This document shows, in pieces, positions 1 to 8,986 of a stretch of DNA of 64,000 nucleotides. The notes under the pieces are model-generated. The model had not been told where the DNA came from and did not search any database. It was given only the letters and a program-made list of their open reading frames with translations. Origin of the DNA: Pectobacterium sp. CFBP8739. GTDB lineage: Bacteria > Pseudomonadota > Gammaproteobacteria > Enterobacterales > Enterobacteriaceae. The stretch spans positions 146 through 64,145 of the forward strand of contig NZ_JACDRR010000007.1 in the NCBI RefSeq assembly GCF_013449375.1, read 5' to 3'. The position numbers were made by a program, and so were the translations under genes. The first letter of the stretch is position 1; every line of letters begins with the position of its first letter.

Positions 1-3000
1 GCAGGCAACGTCACCACAGCCAATACCCATCATGCATACGGTGTCGACATGATCGCACCAGAAGTTGATATTAAAAATTTTGCTGGTAACGATGGATATG
101 TCAGCCAGAGCGAGTCGAAAAATACACTCGTCAGTGGCACCAGTAACGAGAAAAAAGTCGATCTGGTCTTTACCGATGTGAATGGTAAGTCGGTTACGCT
201 GCATGATGTGCCTGTGACGAATGGTAAATGGCAGGCGAATGTCGACTTGAGCTCGTTAGTGGAAGGCAAGATTACCGCTGGCGCGACGGCGACCGATGCA
301 GCAGGTAATCAGGCGCATGATAGCAGTCAGGCGTTCATGGATATTACGCCGCCAACTGCACATGACAACACGGTGTCTGGCACGGAAGACACGCCGCTCC
401 ATATTGGCTGGAACGATCTGGGCGTATCGAGCGATACCACAAGTATCGTGATTTCGTCTTTACCGCCAGCCAATGCGGGTACGCTCTATTTTAACGATAG
501 CGGGAGTTGGAAAGCGGTCACAGTTGGGCAAACCTTTACCGCTGGCAACACCGATCTACGCTTTACGCCAGTGGGTAATCTCTCTGGTGCATCGCTGGGT
601 GATATGGGGTATCGGCCCGTTGATGTTGCGGGTAACACCGGCGATAAAGCCGCGCTGCACATTGGCATAACACCGGTAGCCGATGCGCCGGTCGTGAACC
701 TGAGCATCACCAGTGGTGCGACAACGCCGACCTCTTCGGAAATTATTAAGGTCAATGGCGGTAGTGCCAACGGTGGCTTCGATGTACAAAATGGGAAAAT
801 TATTGCCGTGGGCAACGGTGTCCGCGTTTGGCTGACTGATGGGGATCCGGTACCCACGGTGGTCGGTACTGGTAAGGTCGCGTACTACAGTCAGGGCAAT
901 ACCAGCGGAGACGGCAGCTACAGCGATATTTTCGTTGTGCATTCCAATAGCGGGTATTTCTATCGACAGAGTGACTGGCCAGCCGATCGTAAGGATCATC
1001 GCGATCTGGATTCGTTTAACGGTAACCGGACGAATAACGGCAGCAGTGCGCATTCTGATTACGTGTTCGTTATGAAAGAGACGGGTTACACCTATAACGC
1101 AACCTATAGTACGAACAACAATCAGGATACGTCGGTAAACACGCTGGATGGACTGAAAGTTAACTATACCGATAGCAGCGGCAAGTCAGGCTCGTTTACC
1201 ACGCAGGTCAGTAACAATATTGAAGGTGTTATCTACAGCGACGGTACGACATACACGCCAGGCACTAATAGCGCGAAGATAGAAACGGTGCCTGGTCAAG
1301 CAGGCACCCAGACACATACGCTTGATGTGTCGGCAGCCCTGACCGATCGCGACGGCAGTGAAACCTTGTCAGGGATTACTCTCACGGGGATCCCGAAAGG
1401 AACAGTGCTGACTGACCACATTAACAATGTGAAATACACCGTTGGCGACGATGGATCGTACCTCATCAAGAACGCCAATAATGCTCAGACGCTGGCTGGC
1501 AAGATTACGCTCGAAGTACCTGTTGATGCCGGTAAGTTCAACGTGGTTGCACAGGCAACATCGACAGAAATTGCCAACCACGACACGGCGACCGGCTACT
1601 CAGCTGGAAGCGTTGAGCAGTATGGGATGAGCGTCGGTACGATCGGTGATGACAACATGTCCGGCACGCATAGCCACGATGTGATGGTCGCGGATGTCTC
1701 CGGCTTGCAGATCATTGAAGGTAAAAATTACAACATTGCTTTTATGGTCGATTCATCCGGCAGTATGTCGTCAGCGGATATCGAGAATACGCGTACATCG
1801 TTGAGCAATGTGTTCAAAAGCCTGATCAATAGTGCTAGCGGCGTAAATTCCGGTACGGTAAACGTTTTTCTGGCTGACTTTGATACGCAGGTGGGGAAAA
1901 CCATTTCTGTGAATCTGAACGACGCCAGCGCCCTGAACAAGCTGACTGCCGTATTGAATTCAATGGTTGGCGGATCGGAGAAAGGCGGTGGAACCAACTA
2001 TGAAGATGTGTTCAAGACGACGGCTAACTGGTTCCAAAGCGATGCGGTGAAAAAGAATGTGGGTAATAACCTGACGTATTTCATTACCGACGGTGAGCCA
2101 ACGTTCTATCAGAAGAATGAAGCCGATGTCGTGAAAGTGAGTGACTGGAACCAAACGTTGAATATCGATAGCTTCGCCTACAAGCCAGGGCAGTCCTACT
2201 CTATGGATGTTCGCGGTGCGGTACGTGAAGTGATTGATAGCAAAGGGAACGTCTATCAATATGCTTGGAGCGATAACAGTAATAAAGTTGTCGGGACGGT
2301 CATTGGACAAGTACACGCGCAGGGGGACGGAACGTATGAAATCTCCTCTTTGGGTGGCGTGGGTAATAACAGCAGTTACTGGGCGCAGGGCTACAACGGT
2401 AACTGGTACTGGGTTGATAATTCAGGTAACCGTGATGTCAGCAACACCAATGCGGCTCAGGCTTTCAGTTTGCTGAAGAAGCAGTCAACCATTGAAGCGA
2501 TCGGTATTGGTGCGGATTTAAATAGCGATACGCTGAAGCGTTATGACACTGATGGCGTGGTTCAGGATCATATTGACCCAGCTAACCTGAATAAAGCGAT
2601 TCTAGGCAGCAGTGAGTCGATACCTGCTGGCGATGACCAGCTTAATGGCGGATTGGGGAATGACATTCTGTTCGGCGATGTGGTGTCGTTTCCTAATATC
2701 GACGGCAATGGTATCACCGCCTTGCAGAACTACATCGGCAAGCAGTTAGGTATGCAAGCCGGCGTCCCGACGGCGAAAGAGATGCATGGCTATATTGCCA
2801 CGCACAGCGCGGAATTTGATCTGTCGTCCGCGAAAGATGGCAACGACACACTTAACGGTGGGGCGGGCAATGACATTCTGTTCGGTCAGGGCGGAAATGA
2901 CACGCTGATCGGTGGAGAAGGTAACGACCTGCTCTACGGCGGTGCGGGAGATGACATCCTGATTGGCGGCGCGGGAGGCGATACGCTTATCGGCGGGGCG

Positions 3001-3306
3001 GGTGCGGATACCTTTAAGTGGCAGGCTGGCGATATTGGTAATGATGTGATCAAAGACTTCAATGCCAAAGAAGGTGACCGGATTGATTTAAGCGATCTGG
3101 TGGGCGAGCTGGAGGAGGGAACCGATATTAGTCGCTATATTCGTATCACCGATAATCATGGTTCACCGACGATTGAGGTTAGCACGGCGGGGAACTTTAC
3201 GGCAGATAACGGCGGAACGGTTGCAGTGTCGATTACGTTGGAACACTATAACGGTGCATTGCCGTCGCTTGAAAGCCTGGTCAGTAAGCCAGAACCGTCT
3301 AGCTGA
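1..3306 (+). CDS. Large RTX/vWA type I-secreted adhesin, C-terminal part (5' end outside window)
   Basis: The reading frame is open from base 1, so only about 1101 C-terminal residues are visible. Extracellular Ig/cadherin-like repeats come first (about residues 1-230), then further beta-rich segments. A von Willebrand A domain follows with the MIDAS signature DSSGSMS near nt 1750. After it come calcium-binding RTX nonapeptides of the GGxGNDxL type, in a first block near nt 2640 and a main block at about nt 2845-3010. The C-terminus is acidic and beta-rich, as in type I secretion signals of LapA/BapA-like proteins. The lapD-lapG pair just downstream supports a cell-surface biofilm adhesin whose release is set by c-di-GMP. 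The retention module and the LapG cleavage site would lie in the missing N-terminus. Family is certain; the exact substrate or surface is unknown. Confidence 0.9.
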   Translation, partial: AGNVTTANTHHAYGVDMIAPEVDIKNFAGNDGYVSQSESKNTLVSGTSNEKKVDLVFTDVNGKSVTLHDVPVTNGKWQANVDLSSLVEGKITAGATATDAAGNQAHDSSQAFMDITPPTAHDNTVSGTEDTPLHIGWNDLGVSSDTTSIVISSLPPANAGTLYFNDSGSWKAVTVGQTFTAGNTDLRFTPVGNLSGASLGDMGYRPVDVAGNTGDKAALHIGITPVADAPVVNLSITSGATTPTSSEIIKVNGGSANGGFDVQNGKIIAVGNGVRVWLTDGDPVPTVVGTGKVAYYSQGNTSGDGSYSDIFVVHSNSGYFYRQSDWPADRKDHRDLDSFNGNRTNNGSSAHSDYVFVMKETGYTYNATYSTNNNQDTSVNTLDGLKVNYTDSSGKSGSFTTQVSNNIEGVIYSDGTTYTPGTNSAKIETVPGQAGTQTHTLDVSAALTDRDGSETLSGITLTGIPKGTVLTDHINNVKYTVGDDGSYLIKNANNAQTLAGKITLEVPVDAGKFNVVAQATSTEIANHDTATGYSAGSVEQYGMSVGTIGDDNMSGTHSHDVMVADVSGLQIIEGKNYNIAFMVDSSGSMSSADIENTRTSLSNVFKSLINSASGVNSGTVNVFLADFDTQVGKTISVNLNDASALNKLTAVLNSMVGGSEKGGGTNYEDVFKTTANWFQSDAVKKNVGNNLTYFITDGEPTFYQKNEADVVKVSDWNQTLNIDSFAYKPGQSYSMDVRGAVREVIDSKGNVYQYAWSDNSNKVVGTVIGQVHAQGDGTYEISSLGGVGNNSSYWAQGYNGNWYWVDNSGNRDVSNTNAAQAFSLLKKQSTIEAIGIGADLNSDTLKRYDTDGVVQDHIDPANLNKAILGSSESIPAGDDQLNGGLGNDILFGDVVSFPNIDGNGITALQNYIGKQLGMQAGVPTAKEMHGYIATHSAEFDLSSAKDGNDTLNGGAGNDILFGQGGNDTLIGGEGNDLLYGGAGDDILIGGAGGDTLIGGAGADTFKWQAGDIGNDVIKDFNAKEGDRIDLSDLVGELEEGTDISRYIRITDNHGSPTIEVSTAGNFTADNGGTVAVSITLEHYNGALPSLESLVSKPEPSS

Positions 3307-3314
3307 CGAAAAGG

Positions 3315-3340
3315 GGGAGCCAGCTCGGCTCCTTTCTTTA
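3315..3340 (+). terminator. Probable terminator after the adhesin gene
   Basis: A GGAGCC/GGCTCC stem (3316-3321 with 3327-3332) is followed by TTTCTTTA, 9 bases after the adhesin stop codon. The stem is short, so read-through into the next small gene, which begins 26 bases later, is plausible. Confidence 0.5.
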
Positions 3341-3365
3341 TCAAAAACGTAAAAGGTCTCCGAGA

Positions 3366-3710
3366 ATGTTTTATATCCAGCGCGACAGTGATGGCCACCT
3401 GATGAAGGTTGAAAAGCGTCCTTTTCCTGAAATGAATGGCGAGTTGCCGGATGATTCACGCGAGGCGCAGGCCTGGTTCCGCAGCCATCAGGTGGCGATG
3501 TCCAGTTTGGAGCAGCTACGGCAAAGCGATCTGGAAATGGTACGCGTGCTGGAGGATTTAATTCAGGTGTTGATTCAGAAAGGTGTGGTGAGCATTACTG
3601 ATTTCCCTCAGGCGGCACAGTTGAAGTTAATCAACCGTGCGCAGGCGCGTGAAGCGCTGAATGGCGGATTGAACAAGCTGATTGGTGACGACGAAGAGAC
3701 CATGTTTTGA
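3366..3710 (+). CDS. Small conserved protein of unknown function next to the adhesin (114 aa)
   Basis: A 114-residue soluble protein beginning MFYIQRDSDGHL, with no signal peptide or membrane segment. The middle is helical (LEQLRQSDLEMVRVLEDLIQ) and is followed by a segment reading KGVVSITDFP. From memory, proteins of this size and sequence in Pseudomonas and enterobacteria are often labelled 'tryptophan synthase subunit beta'. It lacks the PLP lysine motif and is far too short, so that label should not be carried over. It lies in line with the adhesin and converges on lapD. Its stop codon lies inside the first unit of a tandem repeat. A role linked to the adhesin is only positional inference. 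Confidence 0.7.
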   Translation: MFYIQRDSDGHLMKVEKRPFPEMNGELPDDSREAQAWFRSHQVAMSSLEQLRQSDLEMVRVLEDLIQVLIQKGVVSITDFPQAAQLKLINRAQAREALNGGLNKLIGDDEETMF

Positions 3711-3750
3711 ATAGACCATTGTTTTGAATAAACCATTGTTTTGAATAAAC
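3701..3750. repeat. Three tandem 16-17 bp units over a stop codon
   Basis: Units at 3701-3716 (16 bp, diverged), 3717-3733 and 3734-3750 (identical 17-mers CATTGTTTTGAATAAAC). Each contains TTTTGA, which in the first copy is the stop codon of the upstream gene. The array probably arose by slippage or local duplication. Confidence 0.85.
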
Positions 3751-3777
3751 CATGTCTACCGTTTCGTTCAGCCGTTT

Positions 3778-3808
3778 CCGGCTTCTCAGCATCGTAGCGA
3801 GAAGCCGG
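3778..3808. terminator. Hairpin between convergent genes
   Basis: Perfect 10-bp stem CCGGCTTCTC/GAGAAGCCGG (3778-3787 with 3799-3808) and an 11-base loop, between the small gene at 3366 and the end of lapD. It has no strong T-run on either side, so it may act as a bidirectional barrier or an RNA 3' end protector. Confidence 0.5.
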
Positions 3809-3831
3809 GGGCATTAAACGCGGTTAGCCAA

Positions 3832-5784
3832 TCAGACTCTGGCCGCAGGCACCGGTTCACCCAGCAGCCGACCCATTGCTCCCTGTAATCCCATCTCCTG
3901 AAGTACCTTCAGTTCGCCCACCGTTTCAACGCGTTCGGCGATGAGCGGCAGGGCAATACTGTTGGTGGCGCGGTACAGTGCTTCGATAAACATTTGTTTA
4001 TCGTCTTCCTGATCGATATTACGGATGTAGCTGCCATCGACTTTCAGATACGCCAGCCCCCACTGGGACAAGTTGCCGATCATATTAAAGCGCCCACCAA
4101 AATGCTGTAACCCCAGCGCACAGCCATGTTCATTCAATAGCTTGATTAAGGCTTCCAGTTGGGCGCTGTCTGGCAACTGGTTCTCATCCAATTCCAGAAT
4201 CAGTCGGCTGGCGACATCCGGTTGGTGTTTGAGCGGAGCAAGCAGAGCGGCGAGCAGATGAAGATTCAGGACGGTGGCGCCGGACAGGCTTAATGCGAGG
4301 TGGCCGTCGTGCTGGCGCAAGTAATCCAGCACTTCGCGCAGCATCGTCTGGTCCAGACGTGTATCCCAGCCAAAGCGCTGGATCCACGGTAGGAAACGAC
4401 CCGCGGCGATATGGTTTCCTTGCTCATCCTGAATACGAGCTAATACCTTGTGATGCAGCACCTGTCTGGGATCGTCACAGGCGACGACCGGTTGCAGGAA
4501 AAGCTGCAAACGTTCCTGTTCAAGGATAGGATCGAGCAAGGTAAACCATTTATGACGATCGGTTTCAACCTGTTCGGCACCGGCGGACGTTATCTCGTGA
4601 GGCGCACTGGTATCGGTATGGCTTTCGGCTTGTGTGAGCGCCTGATCACCTTGGATAAACAGCGATTGTGCGGTGTCGCCAGGGCGGAAAGGCACCATGC
4701 CGAATTGGGCAACAGGGGAGACGTCGGTTTCGCCTGTCAGATACAACGTTTCGATGTTACGCGTGAGTTCGCCAATCAGCGCATAGGCTTCTTTATCGAC
4801 CAGCCCCGGGCAGAACAGCGCAAATTCCCCGCCGCGGATACGCGCCAGCAGGCTCTCTGCATTCGTATGTTGTTTCTGCGTGTTACGCAGAATATGCCCG
4901 ACGGAGGCTAATAGCGCATCGGTACGCTGACCGCCCAGTCGTTGGTTCATTCCCGCCAGATCCTGAACGCGAATCATAATGAGGAATCCAGGTGCCGTTT
5001 CCTCATCAGACAGCTTATCGTTGAATTGCATGTCAAACGCGCGCCGATTATTTAATCCGGTTTGTGGGTCCTGATAAGCATCCTGACGTAAGCGCTCGCT
5101 GCGTTCCGCTTCTTCTTCAAACAGCATTTTGAGTTTGCTGACCATCAGATTCATCGCCTGTGCGACGCGACGAAATTCCGGCGTATTGGGTAAATCCGGC
5201 TGGCTAAGGAATTCACGGCGGGTAATCGCCAGCGACTGATCGACGATATAATCGAGCGGACGTAGCTGTCGGCGCAGGAACAGCGCGCCGATGAACACGC
5301 CCAGTGTGCCACAGCCGAGCAGCCACAGGAAAGACGCTGTACTACTGCGCCACAGACGGGTCACCGCGAACATCGGGTGGCTGATGACTTCAACTTTTGC
5401 CGCCTGTTCCCAGCCGCGCATCACGATAGCTTCGCCCGCGCCGGGTTGCAGGTTTACTAACTGAACAAACCAACGCGGTACGTCAGGGATATTGGGCGAG
5501 GCAGTGCGTTCCAGCGTGACGTTACCGGTTTTTAGATCTCGCACGCGAATACTGGAAAAATAGCCGCTGTCGAAAATCGAGCTGACCATCAGTTCCACCA
5601 TGGCTGGGTCATCGATATTCGGTGTCAGGGAAAGCCCAAGCGCGGTGGCGGCATCCTGTGCGTGAGAGTGAAGCTGGTTATTGTACTGTTCACGCGAATT
5701 TTCCAGGCTGACGAAAAAACTCCCGCTGAAAATAATTAGCACAAACAGGCAGATGGCTATCAATAATTGTTTGTATAGAGACAT
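3832..5784 (-). CDS. lapD: LapD-type inner-membrane c-di-GMP receptor, degenerate GGDEF-EAL
   Basis: 650 residues: membrane segment at about 6-26, periplasmic LapD/MoxY domain at about 27-150 with the conserved-type tryptophan in MRGWEQ, second membrane segment at about 152-170, HAMP, GGDEF-like domain and EAL-like domain. The GGDEF motif reads RGGEF. In the EAL domain the EAL motif is replaced (LFLQPVV) and the metal-binding DDFG reads LQHFGG. These losses fit a binding-only receptor, not a cyclase or phosphodiesterase. In the known Lap system, c-di-GMP-bound LapD sequesters LapG and keeps the adhesin on the cell. It lies 9 bases downstream of lapG on the same strand with the ribosome site AGGTAGG, so they are almost certainly cotranscribed. 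Confidence 0.9.
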   Translation of the reverse strand: MSLYKQLLIAICLFVLIIFSGSFFVSLENSREQYNNQLHSHAQDAATALGLSLTPNIDDPAMVELMVSSIFDSGYFSSIRVRDLKTGNVTLERTASPNIPDVPRWFVQLVNLQPGAGEAIVMRGWEQAAKVEVISHPMFAVTRLWRSSTASFLWLLGCGTLGVFIGALFLRRQLRPLDYIVDQSLAITRREFLSQPDLPNTPEFRRVAQAMNLMVSKLKMLFEEEAERSERLRQDAYQDPQTGLNNRRAFDMQFNDKLSDEETAPGFLIMIRVQDLAGMNQRLGGQRTDALLASVGHILRNTQKQHTNAESLLARIRGGEFALFCPGLVDKEAYALIGELTRNIETLYLTGETDVSPVAQFGMVPFRPGDTAQSLFIQGDQALTQAESHTDTSAPHEITSAGAEQVETDRHKWFTLLDPILEQERLQLFLQPVVACDDPRQVLHHKVLARIQDEQGNHIAAGRFLPWIQRFGWDTRLDQTMLREVLDYLRQHDGHLALSLSGATVLNLHLLAALLAPLKHQPDVASRLILELDENQLPDSAQLEALIKLLNEHGCALGLQHFGGRFNMIGNLSQWGLAYLKVDGSYIRNIDQEDDKQMFIEALYRATNSIALPLIAERVETVGELKVLQEMGLQGAMGRLLGEPVPAARV

Positions 5785-5793
5785 AGCCTACCT

Positions 5794-6483
5794 TTACTCC
5801 TCAATTGAAAACCCTTCGGCACGCATCTTGGTTAATACATCCTGCCAGCGTGAAAGTCGTTTACTGTCACCGACGCGTTTGTTGCTGCCGCTGGCGCCGG
5901 GCAGCCAGAGCCCACCGCCATTAAAGGCGTACACCGGAACTAAATCAGTGCGCTCTGTCGCGGGTTGGATCTTGTCGGTCAGATTATCCAGCACCAGCGG
6001 AATCGAGGTGGGCGTGGGATAATAGGTGACCACCATATGCGCCTTATTCAGACGCAGGGCTTTAACATAGGTAATACGCAATTTATCCGCTGGGACACCT
6101 AAATGGCGCAGCGTAAAATACTTGGCGAGCGCATAATCTTCACAGTCCCCGGCACCTTTACGCAGTGCCTCAATCGGGGTTGCCCAATAATCTTCCTGAT
6201 TCCAGACGACGATATCATCGCGAAACAGCATATGGTCATTGAAAAATTGGTTCACTCTGCTCAGCAGAGCCTTTTCCTCTTTGTTGCGGGAATTGACCAG
6301 CAGCGTCTGCCACTCGTCTATTCGGCGGCGAGCATCGGGCGTTGCCGGGCCATAAAGCTGCTCGGTTCGCTGATTAATGGTAATAAAATCCCAGTCCGCA
6401 CGTAGGGAACCCGCCAGCAGAAACAGCAGACAGCTAATAAAGAAGAGCTTGTAACTGGAGAGTCTGAAGCTGGGGAGTCGCAC
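5794..6483 (-). CDS. lapG: LapG-type periplasmic cysteine protease (adhesin release)
   Basis: 229 residues with an N-terminal signal peptide (hydrophobic about 13-27), then the BTLCP/DUF920 transglutaminase-like fold. The likely triad is C114 (GAGDCEDYA), H149 (KAHMVV) and D166 (LVLDNL). The spacings of 35 and 17 residues match my recollection of characterised LapG proteins. The family is calcium-dependent and cuts the N-terminal retention module of LapA-like adhesins after a TAAG/PAAG motif. The target here is presumably the giant adhesin that ends at 3306. First gene of the lapG-lapD unit, divergent from murQ. Confidence 0.9.
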   Translation of the reverse strand: MRLPSFRLSSYKLFFISCLLFLLAGSLRADWDFITINQRTEQLYGPATPDARRRIDEWQTLLVNSRNKEEKALLSRVNQFFNDHMLFRDDIVVWNQEDYWATPIEALRKGAGDCEDYALAKYFTLRHLGVPADKLRITYVKALRLNKAHMVVTYYPTPTSIPLVLDNLTDKIQPATERTDLVPVYAFNGGGLWLPGASGSNKRVGDSKRLSRWQDVLTKMRAEGFSIEE

Positions 6484-6626
6484 TGAGGTTTCTCTGTTTA
6501 CCTTGCGAGATCAATATGGAGAGTGAATTCGATGCAGAATAGCGTACTTTCACAGGCCTCAAAAGCAGTATAGTGGTGAAAAGAGTGGTTTGTCATAAAC
6601 ATGTAGATAAAGCATGAGGTAGTGGA

Positions 6627-7553
6627 ATGCATTCAGATGTGATGAATGGCGATAACCTTAACTTAGGGAAACTGGTTTCCGAAACAAGAAATCCAGCAAC
6701 GATGGCGTTGGATCAGCTCTCTACGCTGGAGATGATGCATGCGTTTAATCAGGAAGATCGGAAAGTGCCCGAAGCCATTGCACAGGTTTTACCTGCGATT
6801 GCCGAAGCGGTCGATCTGGCGATGGCGTCGCTACAGGCGGGTGGGCGGCTGATCTATCTGGGCGCGGGGACCAGTGGCCGTTTGGGGGTGCTGGATGCTT
6901 CCGAGTGTCCGCCGACGTTTGGCGTACCGCACGGACTGGTTATCGGCCTGATCGCGGGTGGGCCGGGCGCGCTGCTGAAAGCGGTTGAAGGTGCGGAAGA
7001 CGATCCCGCACTCGGTGAAGCGGATCTGAAAGCGCTGGGTTTAACCGCTGCGGATATGGTTGTCGGCCTTGCGGCATCAGGCCGGACGCCATATGTGATT
7101 GGCGCGCTGCGCTATGCGCGTGATGTAGGCTGCCGGACGGCGGCGATTTCCTGCAATCCACATTCGCCTATCGCACAGGAGGCGCAGGTGGCGATTTCTC
7201 CCGTCGTTGGCCCGGAAGCGTTAACGGGCTCAACGCGGCTGAAGTCTGGAACGGCACAAAAACTCGTTCTGAATATGATTTCTACTGGTGTAATGGTTAA
7301 GCTGGGAAAGGTGTACCAGAATTTGATGGTGGATGTGAAGGCAACCAATGTGAAACTGTTGGACAGGGCTTGCCGCATCGTCGTTGAAGCAACGGGCGCA
7401 GAGCGGGAAAGGGCACGGCAGGCGCTGGTGCAGGCGGATAATGAAGTGAAACCTGCGATTCTGATGCTTCTGGCGAATATTGATGTGGCAGCGGCGCGTG
7501 AGCGCCTGAAACAGCACAACGGCTACCTGCGTGAGGCGCTGACTGGCGGATAA
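6627..7553 (+). CDS. murQ: N-acetylmuramic acid 6-phosphate etherase
   Basis: 308 residues, SIS fold. Cleaves the lactyl ether of MurNAc-6-P to GlcNAc-6-P and D-lactate in cytoplasmic peptidoglycan recycling. The phosphosugar-binding segment GAGTSGRLG is followed by SECPPTFG with E93, and E124 lies in EGAED; these correspond to the catalytic E83 and E114 of the E. coli enzyme. A GAGGTAG ribosome site precedes the ATG. No murP transporter gene is adjacent, unlike the E. coli murQP operon, so the substrate may come mainly from internal anhydroMurNAc through AnmK. pgpC follows 47 bases later. Confidence 0.95.
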   Translation: MHSDVMNGDNLNLGKLVSETRNPATMALDQLSTLEMMHAFNQEDRKVPEAIAQVLPAIAEAVDLAMASLQAGGRLIYLGAGTSGRLGVLDASECPPTFGVPHGLVIGLIAGGPGALLKAVEGAEDDPALGEADLKALGLTAADMVVGLAASGRTPYVIGALRYARDVGCRTAAISCNPHSPIAQEAQVAISPVVGPEALTGSTRLKSGTAQKLVLNMISTGVMVKLGKVYQNLMVDVKATNVKLLDRACRIVVEATGAERERARQALVQADNEVKPAILMLLANIDVAAARERLKQHNGYLREALTGG

Positions 7554-7600
7554 GATATTTTGGTGTCGGTGCTATTTTGAGGTAAATCGGGAGAAACGTT

Positions 7601-8239
7601 TTGAGTGATAAGCGAGAGCAACGCATTGTTTTTTTTGATTTGGATGGCACGTTGCATCAGCAGGATATGTTTGGCAGCTTTTTGCGCTTTTTACTTCGCC
7701 GGCTGCCGTTAAATCTGGTTCTGGTTATCCCGCTATTACCTATTATTGGACTGGGATTATTGATTCGTGGTCGCGCGGCGCGGCGCCCGATGAGCTGGCT
7801 GCTGTGGGCGATGACGTTTGGGCGCTCTGAAGATGAACTGGTTCAACTGGAAAAGCAGTTTGTCGGCGCGTTTCGCCATGATGTCATCCCGTTTCCACAG
7901 GTTCAGCAGCGGCTGAAAACCTATCTTGAAGACAGCGATGCGCAGGTCTGGCTGGTGACCGGATCGCCGCAGCGGCTGGTGGAACAGGTCTATTATGATT
8001 CACCTTTTCTACCCAGCGTTCGCCTGATGGGGAGTCAGATTAGGCGTCGCTATGGCGGCTGGGTGTTGACGTTGCGCTGCCTGGGGAATGAAAAAGTCGT
8101 TCAGATGGAGCAGCGTTTGGGCGCGCCGCTCAAACTCTACAGTGGTTACAGCGACAGTAAGCAAGACAATCCGCTGCTTTATTTTTGTGAACACCGCTGG
8201 CGCGTGACGCCCGAAGGCAGTCTGCAACAGTTGGAGTAA
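7601..8239 (+). CDS. pgpC: Phosphatidylglycerophosphatase C (HAD family)
   Basis: 212 residues, very similar to E. coli PgpC/YfhB. The HAD motif I FFDLDGTLH places the nucleophile and acid at D13 and D15. A hydrophobic stretch at about 37-55 (LNLVLVIPLLPIIGLGLLI) anchors it in the inner membrane. It dephosphorylates phosphatidylglycerol phosphate to phosphatidylglycerol. Motif II is VTGSPQ and the C-terminus SGYSDSKQDNPLLYFC is the family signature. The start is TTG at 7601; no ATG or GTG sits between the upstream ribosome site (GGGAGAAACG) and motif I. The order pgpC-tadA-mltF-purL matches E. coli. Confidence 0.93.
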   Translation: MSDKREQRIVFFDLDGTLHQQDMFGSFLRFLLRRLPLNLVLVIPLLPIIGLGLLIRGRAARRPMSWLLWAMTFGRSEDELVQLEKQFVGAFRHDVIPFPQVQQRLKTYLEDSDAQVWLVTGSPQRLVEQVYYDSPFLPSVRLMGSQIRRRYGGWVLTLRCLGNEKVVQMEQRLGAPLKLYSGYSDSKQDNPLLYFCEHRWRVTPEGSLQQLE

Positions 8240-8323
8240 CGCCTTCAATACGCCATCCATATAGGTATAATGCGCCGCCAAAATGGTAAGTAAATTAGCC
8301 CTAATGGGATAGGTTTTAAGTGA

Positions 8324-8836
<513 letters not shown>

Positions 8837-8876
8837 CGTAACGCCGATCTTTTAGAACCGAGATACACGAAGCCAC

Positions 8877-8920
8877 CACGGGGCGAGGTGTTCCTGCGGG
8901 AATCTCATCCCCGTGTTTTT
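8877..8920 (+). terminator. Terminator after tadA
   Basis: CACGGGG (8877-8883) pairs with CCCCGTG (8909-8915) and is followed by five Ts. It lies between the convergent tadA and mltF. The loop is long (25 bases) with internal pairing possible. Confidence 0.7.
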
Positions 8921-8986
8921 CCTAAAATGAGGCTGAAGTAACAAGCTCGGGGGGCAGGTGTCGCGGCGTTTTTTCTTTATGCCGTC

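Noticed and set aside
2100-3010. Glycine/aspartate repeats considered as a CRISPR-like or DNA repeat array
   Set aside because: The periodicity is at protein level (RTX nonapeptides); DNA units are diverged and lie in frame inside the adhesin gene.
3366-3710. Tryptophan synthase beta subunit annotation
   Set aside because: 114 residues with no PLP-lysine motif; true TrpB is about 400 residues.
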